A DNA stretch of 64,000 nucleotides from Limnoperna fortunei (GCA_944474755.1 OX104122.1:21353714-21417713); one strand, 5' to 3'. Numbered from the stretch's first letter, positions 43,268 through 55,034 are shown. Notes: a model not told the origin generated them from the letters alone. Made by a program: numbers and translations.

Positions 43268-43828
43268 CAGTGTCTGTCCGACGGGTTTTTGCCTTACAAA
43301 ATTGAAAACTGCTACCGCGTTTGGTCGAGTTTATGGTCCTTTTGTAAATCTCAGATTACACTTTTTGAAATCAACAATTATTTTCCACAGTTAAACGGCG
43401 TTTTGAAATGCGGCTCAATTTTCATTTTGATAGATCAAATTTCCATAGGAAGTCAGCCATTTTTGTTTCTAAAGGGGTCTAATGTTGTTTACGAACATCC
43501 GTCTGCTTTCGTTAGTACAATGGTATTCAGACAAACCACGAGACTTTTCCCGCCTCAACTGCAGACAACATTACTCGAAGGATTTCGAATAGACAACAAT
43601 GGAATTTTCCTAACGTACACTTCCGTTCAAAACAAGGTCAAAATTTAGTATGGAAAATCGCTGTATCAAAATCAAAATTCAGCCTCATTTCAAAACGCGG
43701 ATTAACTGTGGAAAATAATTTTTCATTTCAAAAAGTGTAATCCGAGATCTACAAAAGGATCATAAACTCGACCAAACGGGGTAGCACTTTTCCATTTTGT
43801 CAGGCAAACACCCGTCGGAAAGACACGG
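43268..43828. mobile_element. Non-autonomous Tc1/mariner-like MITE
   Basis: 561 bp with about 172-bp inverted arms (c(a/c)gtgtct(g/t)tccgacgggt inward to gattttgat), flanked by TA on both sides (43266-43267, 43829-43830). The frame at 43289-43648 crosses the arms and has no transposase motif. It lies in the intron between A4 and C4. Confidence 0.85.
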
Positions 43829-44250
43829 TAAAGTTTACTATAGATGTCTACATATGTTAAATTAAAGTTACATTGTTTCACACTAAATTATTTTAAAATA
43901 AAGCTAGATATCAGTGAGCTGGTATACATCTCAGTGGTACCTTCGCTATAAATAGGTTGTGATTAGAAAAATGTGCCCAGACACGAATTGTCATTCAGAA
44001 ATCAATAATGTGATGAGGTCGATGTTCAAGGTAAAAAAATTACAAACCCTGGTATGTGAAACATTTATTTTTGATTTGCAACATTCTTTAAGTAAATACT
44101 GGAAGAATGATTATGATTTAGATGCTGCAGATGTTCCAGTTTTTTTTTAAAAAGTTAATGTCACAATCATCTCCCATTTTGAATATATATTGTAAATATT
44201 ACAACAAATACCAAAAACGCTGTGTACTCATCTAACTTGTAAACATGTAC

Positions 44251-44420
44251 CTGGTATGTTAAAGCCTTTGTCCCAGTTACATTCTGGTTTAGGAAGTTTC
44301 TGCTTGTCTAAAATTGGAACATTCAACAGACACTGGTCAAGGCGATGAGTATCAAGACATACTTTAAAGTTCATGTCAACCATATATAATCCATTCTCAG
44401 CAATATCAAATATGTTGTAC
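44251..44420 (-). CDS. Module exon C4
   Basis: 170 nt, phase 2 in and 1 out. Reads YNIFDIAENGLYMVDMNFKV, then CLDTHRLDQC and KPECNWDKGFNIP, with three cysteines. Acceptor ctacag ends at 44421; donor gtacat starts at 44250. The first codon is completed from B3 as GA+G. Confidence 0.85.
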
Positions 44421-45598
44421 CTGTAGACATTTTTTTAATATCCAAATAAACTTAAGTTGATTGAATAAATAAACTGCAATAGCAAGTTCACAAGTCTGGG
44501 CAAATAGGAACAAATTCTACAAACAATTACATAGTGGCTGATGCACAACTTATATGTATGCACACTTTCTGTTAAGTTTCTGAGATCTGATTAAAAACTA
44601 TAGAATGAGTTGATTACAAAAATACTGTAGCCTGCATTTGCACTGTGCATTCCAGCCATAAACACCGACTAAGTTATGTTTAAATAGCCTGTGTGATTTC
44701 AAAGCCTTGAAATTCATTTTTTGTGAAGGATTAGACATTATTTTTCCAAAATGTATATTTTAAATAAATTTTCACAAAATGACAAACAAGTACAAACAAG
44801 AAAGTTAATTTTCTTTGTGACCAGTACTCTAGCCTAATAAATTTAGTTCAATGCTATATTTGACGTGAAAGCATAGCTTAACTTTTTAGTCTGAATTTTG
44901 TTTTACATGATCTCTGTTACTTAGTTTTTGGTATCAACCATTAGAATTTAATTGGCAGACATGTTTTGAAAAGGGTGTTTGATAGGAATGCTGAGTTAAC
45001 ATGACTACATAACAAGGCAGAATTCACAGCTTAAAAATAATTGTAATACTCTGGAATATAACTTGGGTTGCAAAGCACATGCCTTTAAAAAAAAAGAAAA
45101 CAGTTTTACAATATTAATGGAAATCTGTATTGAAAACTGTTAGAGTTGCATTAAAAAATGATGGGTCCTCTGAACTAAAACTGCCTGTGGTGAACCCTGC
45201 TAGACTAATGTAATGATGTTGAAATAAATTTCAAAGTCAAACAAGTTACTTTGAACTCTATAATTTCAGAAATGTCTGAAAATAAATCGTACAATGTGGC
45301 ATGATCTTTAAAAAGATTTAAAATTTCAGTATTGTATCATTTATCATTGCTTGAAAAATGAAACAAAAATGGTTATGGACAGACAAACAGACACAATAAT
45401 AGAGACCAAAAACATAATAACCCTATGACCTATGGAAAGCGGGGGTATAACAAATATATGATGATTTTTAACCCCATTCCTCTAAAAGTTGGTTCAAGTC
45501 TACCTTTTTTATCTCCGTTTTTCTAACAAAACCTTTTTTTTTGGTACTCAAGTTCTCATAATTAATCAAGTAAACCATTTTGTTAAAATAAAACTTAC
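44421..45598. other. Intron sequence, nothing recognised
   Basis: Intron between C4 and B3, AT-rich. A short aaaacagacaaacagacac run lies near 45375. No element or exon was identified. Confidence 0.4.
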
Positions 45599-45851
45599 TC
45601 CAGTTTCAATCCCCCTTGGAGGGAGAATGTTTGTTGTTTTCCCCATTCATACTCAAGCAATGACTTTTTGACATGTAATGATTCTATTGCCAGTTCCATC
45701 TCATACAGACATGGATCTATTGAAATATTAACAGTCACTGCTCTGTTGAGGACTAGAACATCAATACAACAGGAAATGGCCAAACAGGATTCAAGTAGAT
45801 TACAGGAGACATTTAATGGAAGACTTTGAAGATCAGTCTGAACAGAACAAT
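45599..45851 (-). CDS. Module exon B3 (B and D fused)
   Basis: 253 nt, phase 1 in and 2 out. Six B cysteines (DCSV, VSCNLLESC, ISCCIDV, DPCLYE), then IESL and EYEWGKQQTFSLQGGLKLE, where the last 16 residues are the D part. Acceptor atttcag ends at 45852; donor gtaagt starts at 45598. Confidence 0.87.
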
Positions 45852-46139
45852 CTGAAATTCAAACAATACAATGAATATGGTAAATTTGTTTAAACTGTGT
45901 TCCGTCACAGCAGGTAAAAGATATACAACAATTACACTCTGATGTAATTAACAATGTTGAAATGGGACTTCATTGTTTATATGCTGGTAATAGAAATCAC
46001 TTAAAACAAACATATTACATAAAATAACCAATAGAAATAGAGCATATACTTTTATCTACTCCAGACCTTATCAAATGTTACAAATTTCTCATAAGTTATG
46101 ATCTGATGGTATAAAATTCTTTACAATAAAGCAAGTTAC

Positions 46140-46313
46140 CATTGATCCATTGTTGACCACTTGTAGTATATGGAGGAAGGGATCTAGAACAGGATGAGTC
46201 CAGTAGAAACTCAGAGATTTCAAGTTTATTATAAACAGCTTCTATAATATGTGGGGGTAATACATCCAACATCTGTTCATTTGCATTCCTGATTATGGCT
46301 TTCAGAGAGAAGT
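46140..46313 (-). CDS. Module exon A3
   Basis: 174 nt, phase 1 to 1. Reads DFSLKAIIRNANEQM, EAVYNKLEIS, DSSCSRSLPPYTTSG and QQWIN. Acceptor ttttcag ends at 46314; donor gtaact starts at 46139. Same length as A1. Confidence 0.85.
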
Positions 46314-46449
46314 CTGAAAAGTAAAGACAGTGTAATGCAAATATAACAGCTATTTACTGAATTTGTATTGCACATTTTTTGTCGTAATTTTAAGGTCAAC
46401 AGAACTGCACACAAATATTTCATTATTATTTCAATTATTATTAAATATT

Positions 46450-46700
46450 TTAATAAACTAGATATCAGTGAGATGGTATCCATCTCTGTTTGCCCTGCAG
46501 ACCTAGAGGTCAAGGTCAAAAGTGATCAACCATGATATGCAACACATCACCTTGATATTATCTACCCACATACCAAATATCAAAAGCCCTACCTCAAAAG
46601 ATAAAGAAGTTATAGCTCTGACACGATCAGTTTTGGATGGACAGACTGCCAGCCCGACAGACTGATCACTATAGGGTGTCCGCCAAAAAGTAGCGGGCTT
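46450..46700 (+). repeat. Dispersed repeat, tagatatcagtgagatg family
   Basis: Shares tagatatcagtgagatg, gaggtcaaggtc, gatattatctaccca and aaatatcaaaagcc with 53456-53665, and its first words with 43905-43950. Both full copies end in a ggacagac/gtgtccgccac(t/a)aa-like stretch. It is intronic. Confidence 0.65.
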
Positions 46701-46804
46701 AATAAAATTGGAAATATTTAAAAACAAAGCAATAACATCTTTTAAATACTTAACAATATATCCTACTTCAATAATCACACCATTTCAAATCATAATACAT
46801 GTAC

Positions 46805-46965
46805 CTTCAGGAAATCCTGTTCCCCAATCACAATATGTCTTAGGCAGTTTCGTGTTTTTCAGTACTTTAAACCATTGGTAACAATCTTGATTTGCCTCAA
46901 AGCAAAGGCTCATGTTTACATCAAACTGGTACATCTTCTCAGCAACAATATCTTCAATGACATAC
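46805..46965 (-). CDS. Module exon C3
   Basis: 161 nt, phase 2 in and 1 out. Reads YVIEDIVAEKMYQFDVNMSL, CFEANQDCYQWFKVL and KTYCDWGTGFPE, with all three cysteines. Acceptor atttcag ends at 46966; donor gtacat starts at 46804. The preceding D exon is uncertain (see 48337-48391). Confidence 0.85.
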
Positions 46966-47620
46966 CTGAAATCATTTAATGCTTAGCAAGAAATGTATAA
47001 CAATGGTATATTTAAGCCAATTTGTAACAAGATTTTTAATATGTACCTCCTAAATGACAACGGCCTCTTAATTATTTCCATATAGGGGAAACTATCAACA
47101 TTTTTTGCTCTGACTTAGGCACCAAGTTTCATTGAGTAATGAGAGACCCCTCAAAACGACCGAAATAACTTCAGCTATATCACATTAAATTTTCGGGGTG
47201 TCATGTCAGATAAAATTTTTCGCAAATTTAGAAACCCCGAAGGGTACTCAAGGACACTCACAAACACCCATAAAATAGTCCAGAAATGGGCTTTGCACAA
47301 TCAGCTGAAAAATAACCAATACATTTCACAAATTATATAAATAAATTTATTTATCAATTCTGTATGAAACTGCTTTTTAAATACAGCTCTAATATCAAAA
47401 TTCCATTGAATAATAAATCCACTGTCCATGCTAAAGCTCGGCGTAGCCAAATATCAAAATAAGAACTAATTTCCTCTCCCTCAGTCAAAGGTCATTTACA
47501 GAGCCGTTGTCAAATGTACATCCAACTGTTCTCCAAATTTACAATACAAAGTTTTATTTATGCATTTATGCAAGAAATTAAATATATAATAAAAATATGT
47601 GTAGGGCAATATATATATAC
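46966..47620. other. Intron sequence, nothing recognised
   Basis: AT-rich intron upstream of C3 in gene orientation. No exon or element was seen. Confidence 0.4.
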
Positions 47621-48336
47621 AAGTCTAGAAGATTATGCAACGATACAAATGACGGTGTTTCTTGTCAAAAATTTAGACACAGACTAAGGCCACACAAAAT
47701 TAATTTTAAGGTTCTCAGGCCAAATTTTTCAAAAATAGATGAGGGAGGGAGGCTTTTTTTTTATCATTTTATTGGTCTAAAATCAGACGAGGGAGCCATT
47801 TTTTTATTCGTTACCTTGCACAAAATTTAACTGGTAAATATCTCAATCGATACAGCAAAGAATTTCTATATTAAACATTCATATTTGTATATGAAATGTA
47901 TTTAAAGGTTATTACATAAAAGAACCCCTTTTAAATTGTTAAATTGTTTATGCAACCTGGGTTATAGTATAGTGAAATTGGGGGGAGGGGGGCAGGGATC
48001 GTCGCAATGCATCTAGATGCGTATTGAACACGTCTTTGCAGCAACTAATGCATACTAGTACAGTTATCGGATGTTTACGAATTTCAGTTGTGTCAATTTC
48101 GTTTCCAATGCATGATAACATATCATACAAATGGTGATCGAAATTAACCTGTTTCGTCAGATTTTCTACAGGTAACAATTATTTGGGCAGCAAATATGTT
48201 TTAATTAGGATATTTATTAGACAATAAATACATTCAGTTTGAACATAAATTAGAGTAAATTAACCTTTAATTTTAATACATTTCAATTCGATTATATGAT
48301 TGATATACACTAGATTTAGGATCTGAAAGACTTTAC

Positions 48337-48391
48337 TCACTGTGTCTGTGGTCAGGTTCAACCTTTCTGTTGAAATTGATTGTATAATGTT
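48337..48391 (-). CDS. Possible module exon D2
   Basis: The module A2-B2-?-C3 needs a short exon that enters in phase 1 and leaves in phase 2. Here an acceptor atttag ends at 48392 and a donor gtaaag starts at 48336, giving 55 nt with the right phases. It reads EHYTINFNRKVEPDHRHS, comparable to TIKHFNLKGIISI of D1. A nearby alternative donor gtgagt would break the frame. The peptide is four residues longer than D1, and the surrounding repeats lower confidence. Confidence 0.4.
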
Positions 48392-48699
48392 CTAAATTAC
48401 AAATACCATAGTTCATTCTAATTTAATTTACGAGATTATGCATGGGTATAAAATTAGAAAAAAAACCTGATTATTTTATAAAGAAAACAATGATAATTTG
48501 TTGGGTGGAAAATTCATTTTGAATGTCAGCATCTGCATTATTTTGACATTCATTTCCAAGATGAGCCAGACAAGACACGAGTCTCTCTCTTTAATGGGGA
48601 AACATCAGCATGTTTCAAGTAATGACTGCAGTTCAATCATACCCCAGAAGACTGATAAAAATCTTGACCACTAGAACAGCATAAAGCATATGTCGCCAT

Positions 48700-49320
48700 A
48701 TTGTATATTTTATAAAATGACATGAATGATTATGGGTCTGTCATCGAAGAAATTGGTTGTCCAGGACTCACCATAAAAAATCCTACAAAGTATCACTGAA
48801 AGGGTACATATTTTGTGTAATCAACACTTCCTACAGCTTTTAACCTATATCCCTAACACTTTCCAGAAGCAGATTGCACATATTATAGTTGCGACCTGCT
48901 ATTATGGTATCGTTTTATGAGATGTTTCTATATTTGGGAACATCAAATCCTACAGCTTTAAACCCAGATCCCTGAAACATCACAGAAAGATTGCACACGT
49001 ATTGGTTGTGCACCTGCTATTATAGAATGTGTTTTCCCCATTTTTCCAGAATTGGGAACGTCGTAATTTTTCAATGAGGGTACCAATTTTGTGTAATCAA
49101 CTTCTCCAGTTCGCTACCCAGATCACTGAAACTGCACCAAAAGATTGCACACATATTAAAGTTGTGCACCTGATCTTATTTAAGGAACGTTTTCCCATGA
49201 CATGTCCACGAGAACTTCTTTCAGCAAATTTTATAGATGGTACCGGTTTTGTGCTATCAACTCTTCCTTTTTTGTCACAAAACTGTAAACGATTCTCCGT
49301 TTAATAAAGCACTTGTATTG
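48700..49320 (+). repeat. Diverged tandem repeat, about 115-155 bp
   Basis: agattgcacacatatta-like words at about 48871, 48987 and 49141 are each followed by gttg(t)gcacctg, and ttttgtg(t/c)aatcaac recurs at about 48812, 49090 and 49250. Three imperfect units; no gene. Confidence 0.55.
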
Positions 49321-49910
49321 CAACGCCGCCATTTAAGACAAACGATTTTTTTTGTTTATTTTTCTTGGGTATCCGATCTCAATAGTCGTGAACACGAACG
49401 ATTCCGTAACCCTCCTTTACTTTCAAACGCTTGTATGCACTATGTATTCTTTCGAAAGTTATCATTAGAGTAAGCAAAGATGTCCGATCTTTCCGAATGC
49501 AGTGGCGGGAAATTAAGAAGCGGATCGGACCGGATAATTTTTTTTAACAGAAACGGCACCGCATTTCCGGATTTTTATTTTATTGAAAACCCGATAAAAT
49601 CGGCAATGCGGCGGGGTGAAAACGGATGCGCGCGGGCCTGAGAACCGTAAATCTAATTTTATATGGCCTAACCAACGAATGGCCTTAGTCATTGAGTGTC
49701 AATATAAATAAATAACGTAAACAATCATAACATATTGATCTTAAACTTTCTCACTCCAACTGAACCCAAAATTTTTTTATAGTTGCTTCTAAGTCCGCTA
49801 CCGGCGTGCGTGCCGTGCTGTTACTTGGCTTTGCTCAAATATTCCAACAAGATGTAATCAAAATTATCAAGGTGACAAATTCATTACACCAGAAGCACGG
49901 TTCGTCTACT

Positions 49911-50084
49911 TAAGACTCATCAGTGGCGTTTAACTCTAAATGTTTAAGATATTCTTCATTGGGAGATGAATAATTTTTTTTCCCCCCTTTTTTTTATATT
50001 AAAAAAAAAAATAGTATTCCATCTCCCAATGAAGAATATCTTAACATTTAGAGTTAAAAGCCACTGATGACTAAGGCCATTTGT
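49911..50084. repeat. Foldback with mussel-type arms
   Basis: cttaagactcatcagtggcg ... aagatattcttcattgggag is mirrored by ctcccaatgaagaatatctt ... gccactgatgactaag around a T/A-rich loop. The actcatcagtggcg word links it to the repeats at 14605-15262. Confidence 0.8.
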
Positions 50085-50155
50085 TGGTCAGTCTGTGTCT
50101 AAATTTTTTACAAGAAACACCGTCATTTGTATCGTTGCATAATCTTCTAGACTGG

Positions 50156-50595
50156 TATATTATTATTTTTTGTTTATGCTGTATCGTCATGTTTGTCAAT
50201 CCGATACTAAATAAGTGTACTGGTTTAGCAGCTTTCTTTAGACTCTTTATACATATTCATTAAAATACATACTGAATTCTGACAATATTCATCAGGTTGT
50301 ATTTCTCTACTGTTCCTACAAATAGATACACATCTTTATATTAATACCATTTAAAATAATTTGTCATTAAATTTAAAAGTTTTCTGACACAGAATTAGAA
50401 ACCTTGTCAGTCTATTTATGTCGAGACAGATACCATGAAGTATATTATAGTGGCTTAAAGACAGAAGACAGGTTTTAGTGTAAACATATAAAGCCTTTTT
50501 TTACTATAATTTAAATAAACAGCTGTACTATTAGTGCATGATAACTATTTCACAAGGACAGTTTCTAAGGTAACCTCTGAACCCGTGCGAAATGC
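50156..50595. other. Intron sequence, nothing recognised
   Basis: AT-rich sequence between two repeat blocks in the B2-C3 interval. No exon seen. Confidence 0.4.
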
Positions 50596-51915
50596 AATCC
50601 CAGCTCAAGATATAATCCAAGGATATCTCAGGACAATCCCAGGTTGTCCCTGTTTAGATTTTTGTTAAAATCTGGGATAAGCTGGGACAATTTCTCAACC
50701 TGGGATGTCCCAGGATTCCCAGAAATTTCTCAACCTGGAAAAAGCTGGGAAATCCTAGGACATCGTAGGATAATGCTTTTTTCTGAAGAAAAAGTTTGTA
50801 TTTAATTTGTAAACAAAAGTCTAAGGTTATGGCTGAAGCAGGGATTTCCTTAGACTTCTTCAAAAATGAGATAAAAGTTAAAGTCTCAGCTTGTTCACAA
50901 TCCTTGGACAACCTTGTACTTCAATGTTGACAGAAATTTACTGGACAATTTATCAACATACTTTATTCTTGACATGAGATTCAATAATATAATTTTAAGT
51001 AAAAATGTCAATACAAAGTATTTGTTGGTTAGACATAATACATGTATGCACTAAGTTTTGTTGCCAAGTCAAACTCAATTGGTAAACATGGTAAGTTTTT
51101 TAAGGTATAATTTGTACAAAATAAGTAAATTATTTAAAGACTGCTAACATAAATGCAAAAAAAATAACACAATCAAAAATATCAATGTCACAATAAAACA
51201 TGTAAGCAGTTAATGTTATGATGGCTTACTCTGTCAATAATTACTGCCTTTATGAACACAGACCATAAGTTTTGGGTAATCTTGCAACACAAGTTTTGCT
51301 TGCATTGCCTGAAAGGAAAATAAGTTTTTCCTTTATGTTTTCAATTGGAATTATATGATCCTTATCATTTTCATCTAATGTTTCAATAGCAATAAGATGG
51401 CTAACAACTGGATTAAGTAAGGCCATATCTTCTTTTAATTTTATATGTTTTACCACAGCTAAACATTTATTTGTTGCGTGATGGTACAAAAAATATTGAA
51501 CACTTGCAATAATTGAATGTGGTAAATTTCCAGAAAGCAAAACAATATTGCAAATACGCTTTTTGATTTTAAATAGTATATGAACTTGCGAATAACACTT
51601 TATCGTCCACAACAATACGGAGCACTTTTGCCTGGGACTTAAATGTGTGATCCTGGACCTTGGAAGCATTTTATGGGGCATCAACCTGGGATAAATATCC
51701 CAGGAGTCCCAGGTTTCCCAATTTTTTTTTAATTCCCAGGATATCCCAAGATGTCCCATGTTCCAATACTGTCCCACATTTGTCCCAAGTTGTTCAAGGT
51801 TAAAAACCTGGGATAATCCTAGGATTTGCTGGGACAAATCCCAACTTTTATCCTTGAACTATTCTAGGATATCCTTGAATTATCCTAGGATAATGTACCA
51901 GGTTTTTACAGGGGC
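50596..51915. mobile_element. Element with cccagga/tcctggg word arrays at both ends
   Basis: At 50596-50785 and 51640-51915 the words tcccagg, cctggga and tcctagga recur every 10-25 bp in both orientations. Between the arrays is an ordinary AT-rich stretch with one frame (51250-51837). Subterminal arrays of short repeated words are typical transposase-binding regions of DNA transposons. No terminal inverted repeat or target duplication could be fixed. Confidence 0.5.
51250..51837 (-). pseudogene. Frame inside the word-array element, possible transposase remnant
   Basis: A 195-codon frame whose first third is made of the repeated words and is not protein-like. From about residue 65 it looks like real protein (CYSQVHILFKIKKR, SVQYFLYHHATNKCLAVVKH, IPIENIKEKLIFLSG, CVARLPKTYGL). 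The pattern of a short beta-rich domain ending in I..I..K.IF...  ...C.LP..Y reminds me of C-terminal parts of transposon proteins in bivalves, but I cannot name the family. Confidence 0.35.
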
Positions 51916-52557
51916 GAGGCAAAGGCTAAAGGCAAGTTATTGTGATACATATTGATTTAAGTTCCATAACTTTGGAAAGACAACATGTACAAGTCTCAAA
52001 ACTAAATGATAGTTTACTTCTTTTGGATCCCAATATACCGGCAGTTTAAATTATTGAGTAACATGTGAATTATTGCCTGAAAAAATTTAATAACCATAAC
52101 TAGGGAATAACGAAATTTACAAAGTAAATTTTGTAAGATTACACTGTATAACAAATATTCCAAACAAGTTTCAAGTTTGAGTTATCATAACACATGTTGA
52201 TGGCAATGGTCTTTTGTTAAATATTGTGGTTGGTCAATAGATGATTTTTCAGTGACATTAATTGTATTTTCTAAGCAGGCAATAGACTGACTATAAAGCT
52301 AATAATACGGGAAATTTAAGATTAAATTCCTATATTCTTGTTATAAATGCTCATTCTTCTGGCACATTGATAAGTATAATTGTTTTGTGCCCAATGTATT
52401 TAAAAGAAAAAATTGAAATACTTATTTTGCATATAGATTTAAAAAAACAATACAGATTAAACAACTATGAATCAGAATAAGGACAATGAATCTGAATATT
52501 TAAAACTTCTGGTACATCATCTGTTAACATTCATCTAGTTAATTCACATTTGTTTAC
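51916..52557. other. Intron sequence, nothing recognised
   Basis: AT-rich intron downstream of B2. No D-type exon with the required phases was seen here. Confidence 0.4.
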
Positions 52558-52767
52558 CATATTTATAGTCCGTCAAATTAATTTCTTTTTTGAATCTCTC
52601 TATCTGAAGTTTTAGCTGATGATTACATGCGTCTAGTTCTACTTTTGCACGAAACTTGTGTGGGAGAAATCCTGCCTTCAAACAACACTCAATGCCCAAA
52701 CAAGACTGTAACAGTTTACACTGAGCTCCTTCCATTAAAGTTGGTAAAGTCACATCTTTGTAACAGT
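52558..52767 (-). CDS. Module exon B2
   Basis: 210 nt, phase 1 to 1. Six B cysteines (DCYKD, AQCKLLQSC, IECCLK, LDACNH), then LQIERF and LTDYKYG. Acceptor cttcag ends at 52768; donor gtaaac starts at 52557, directly after the YG codons as in B1. Confidence 0.87.
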
Positions 52768-52795
52768 CTGAAGAAAAAAGAAAAACAAGTGTGGA

Positions 52796-53055
52796 CTGTG
52801 AGCACGCTCACAAATGGATGCCCCCCGCTTCGCTTTCAAGTCGAATTATCTCCCCTTAATGATATCCGAGGTCAATAAAAATCCTTCATGCACATCTACA
52901 TATAATGTACTTCCTTTATGCTAAGTTTCATTAAATTTCATCAAGCGGTTTAGAAAGAGTTGCGCTTACAAGGGATGTGGACAGACGGACAGACAGATGG
53001 ACAGGGTGATTCCTATATACCCCCCCCCCCAAACAAGTTTGCAGGGGTATAATTA
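52796..53055 (+). repeat. Bivalve-type repeat ending in ggacagacggac
   Basis: A dispersed repeat with gtttcattaaatttcatcaag, gatgtggacagacggacaga and a poly-C run (53020-53031). It resembles the 3'-UTR/intron repeats described for bivalves from memory; no coding content. Confidence 0.5.
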
Positions 53056-53455
53056 GTCAAATAACAGCAAGATATTCCAAAGCTCAAGTTTGTGATAAAG
53101 TAAAAGTGTCTCTGTGACACTGATGTCCCACTAAACACATATTGATAACCACCCCTATTTTTCTAAGTTCACTCGAGCGAGAAGTATTATGTGCCGCTTA
53201 CAGAATTTTGCCAATGGGAGATCTCATGTTGTAACTGTGTATACTAAGATGTGTCATTTTCTTCATTAAAAAAAAAGCTTTTACGCAAAGGTAAACCCGA
53301 GGCAAACACCAAAAAGAGGTAAGTTGTGTCTACAGGATACATCAATTGCTGTTCTGGCAACAATATATACTAATAGTCACAGTGTCTATAAAATTGAGCA
53401 CAGATGGGGTGTGTGACTTTTAGTACAGTCTAACAAATTACCTTAAATAAATACT

Positions 53456-53665
53456 AGATATCAGTGAGATGTGGGCCCTACGGACCTTGAGGTCAAGGGT
53501 CATCAACCATGGTATGCGACACATCGCCATGATATTATCTACCCATATCCCAAATATCAAAAGCCTTAACCTCAAAGGATAAAAAAGTTATAGCTGGACA
53601 CGATTAGTTTACTAAGGACTGATGGACGGACGGTGTGTCCGCCACTAAGTGGCAGGGCCCTAATA
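53456..53665 (+). repeat. Dispersed repeat, tagatatcagtgagatg family, copy 2
   Basis: Second full copy of the family at 46450-46700, same orientation, shorter in the middle. It lies in the intron between A2 and B2. Confidence 0.65.
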
Positions 53666-54390
53666 AACAAGCCTACCTGTAACCTACAAAATTCCAAAGG
53701 TACCACAATACAACTGACTGATTCAGTATATACTTGTCCTTGACTGATTACTTTTTAACAATAACTTGTTTTGTCATGTGGATTGCCTACAGCTCACTAA
53801 ACTAATGTGCAATGCAAACTTTATTTAAACTATGTTTTTCCCTGACATTTTTAGATTGATTGCAATTCAAACTTAGCGCAAAACTGATGAAATTGAATTC
53901 TTTTAGGTATGTTTATTTACATTGTTATATTTCTTATTTGTAGAATTTAAGAGAAATGGTTCTTCTATAGATTCTTTACTCAAGTATGGAAGTTACATGT
54001 TTCTGTATTTTCCAACCCTCTTACGACATTGAATGAAATATTCGGACTCTTCCAAGCTTAGATTGGAATTTTCATGAAATTCCATGCTAATGTCAGCAAA
54101 TTTGTCAGAAATATGTACAATTTCCAACAAAATTTCAAACTTGGCTTGGAAAAGCCATTTTTCATGAAAATTTTTTTTGAGCAAGGAGTCAGAATACTTT
54201 GCAATAAATTTTTGGCGCTTAAATATGGAATCTCCAGCTATGTGGGTAATGCTACTACATTCATAAGGACATAACAAAAGTGTTGTCCCTTCATCCCAAA
54301 GATATCAATACCCAAACGAAAGATGACAACGTGGACATACTGGTAACAATTCTTTCAATGAAGAATTTAAAGAATTTTTATAAAAATTGA
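53666..54390. other. Intron sequence with a weak palindrome
   Basis: AT-rich intron. Within 54060-54260 the pair aaattccatgctaatgtcagcaaatttg / caaatttttggcg is too weak to call. The opposed frames at 53993-54277 are not supported as genes. Confidence 0.3.
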
Positions 54391-54402
54391 GTTATAAAAA
54401 TG

Positions 54403-54664
54403 TTTGTTTTGTTTGTTGCTTGAATGTTGTTTAACCTCAGCAATTTTTCAGCTATATCATGGCGCCCAGTTTTTATTGGGGGAGGAAGCTGGAGTACCCA
54501 AAAACCTCTGACCTTCGGTAGGAAAACTGGCAATCCTTGTCAAATAAAATTGGAGTCGAACACACCCTGCCTACAATGAGGCTCGACCCACAATCTTAGT
54601 GTTGACAGACCATAGGATTAACAATAGACGAACTACCTTAACCACTCGGCCACGGAGGCCCCTT
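54403..54664 (-). mobile_element. tRNA-derived SINE with perfect 12-bp target duplication
   Basis: 262-bp full-length copy. On the minus strand it has ggggcctccgtggccgagtgg (A box), a B-box-like gggtcgagcctcat, ccagttttcctaccgaaggt, cctcccccaataaaaactgg, then ATATAGCTGAAAAATTGCT and aacaaacaaaacaaac. The target duplication gttataaaaatg is exact at 54391-54402 and 54665-54676, which fixes both ends. Confidence 0.93.
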
Positions 54665-54869
54665 GTTATAAAAATGATAAAAACATATATTTGGGTCCTT
54701 TTTACCAGTTACAAATATATTAACAATCTAATGCTTATGTATGCATGTGAACATTGTCCTCTAATTTAATTTTGTCTGATTATTTACTTCTCATATTTTG
54801 TTAATATCATTTTAAATCATATTATTTTGCTTCAAATGTATTTAACAGTAAATTTAATATTAAATAAAC

Positions 54870-55034
54870 CTTGAGTCCATCCATTGCTGTTTGCAGTATA
54901 TTCTAAATAACAGGAATCATTGTTTAAATATGAAGTTATTCCCATTTTTCCGGTTAGCTTGCCGAAAACGTTCGCCTTCAATTCATTTCCAAATTTTAAA
55001 CCTTCATCACCAAGAAAACTGGTTAAAGAAAAAT
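54870..55034 (-). CDS. Module exon A2
   Basis: 165 nt, phase 1 to 1. Reads NFSLTSFLGDEG, GKLTGKMGITSYL, NDSCYLEYTANSNGWTQ, with one cysteine and the GW ending. Acceptor ttctag ends at 55035; donor gtttat starts at 54869. The weak donor (gtttat) also occurs at A1 (gtttgt). Confidence 0.85.

Larger units (their letters stand above)
47621..50155. repeat. Nested inverted-repeat block
   Basis: aagtctagaagattatgcaa through ctaaggcca (47621-47693) is mirrored at 50081-50155. The next inner stretch (47694-47721) is mirrored at 49636-49665. Between these right-hand parts sits another foldback (49672-50087). The outer pair could be the ends of one 2.5-kb transposon or two separate inverted insertions. 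A probable small exon (48337-48391) lies inside, which argues for separate insertions. Confidence 0.55.

Noticed and set aside
43289..43648. 119-codon frame as a possible gene or transposase
   Set aside because: It lies across the inverted arms of a MITE with TA flanks and has no transposase motif.
48341..48391. Alternative D2 exon using the gtgagt donor (51 nt)
   Set aside because: It leaves in phase 1, and C3 would then be read out of frame; only the gtaaag donor keeps the module frame.
53993..54277. Opposed 66- and 94-codon frames as a small gene
   Set aside because: Neither has splice-compatible ends in module phase, a signal peptide or family resemblance, and they overlap each other antisense.
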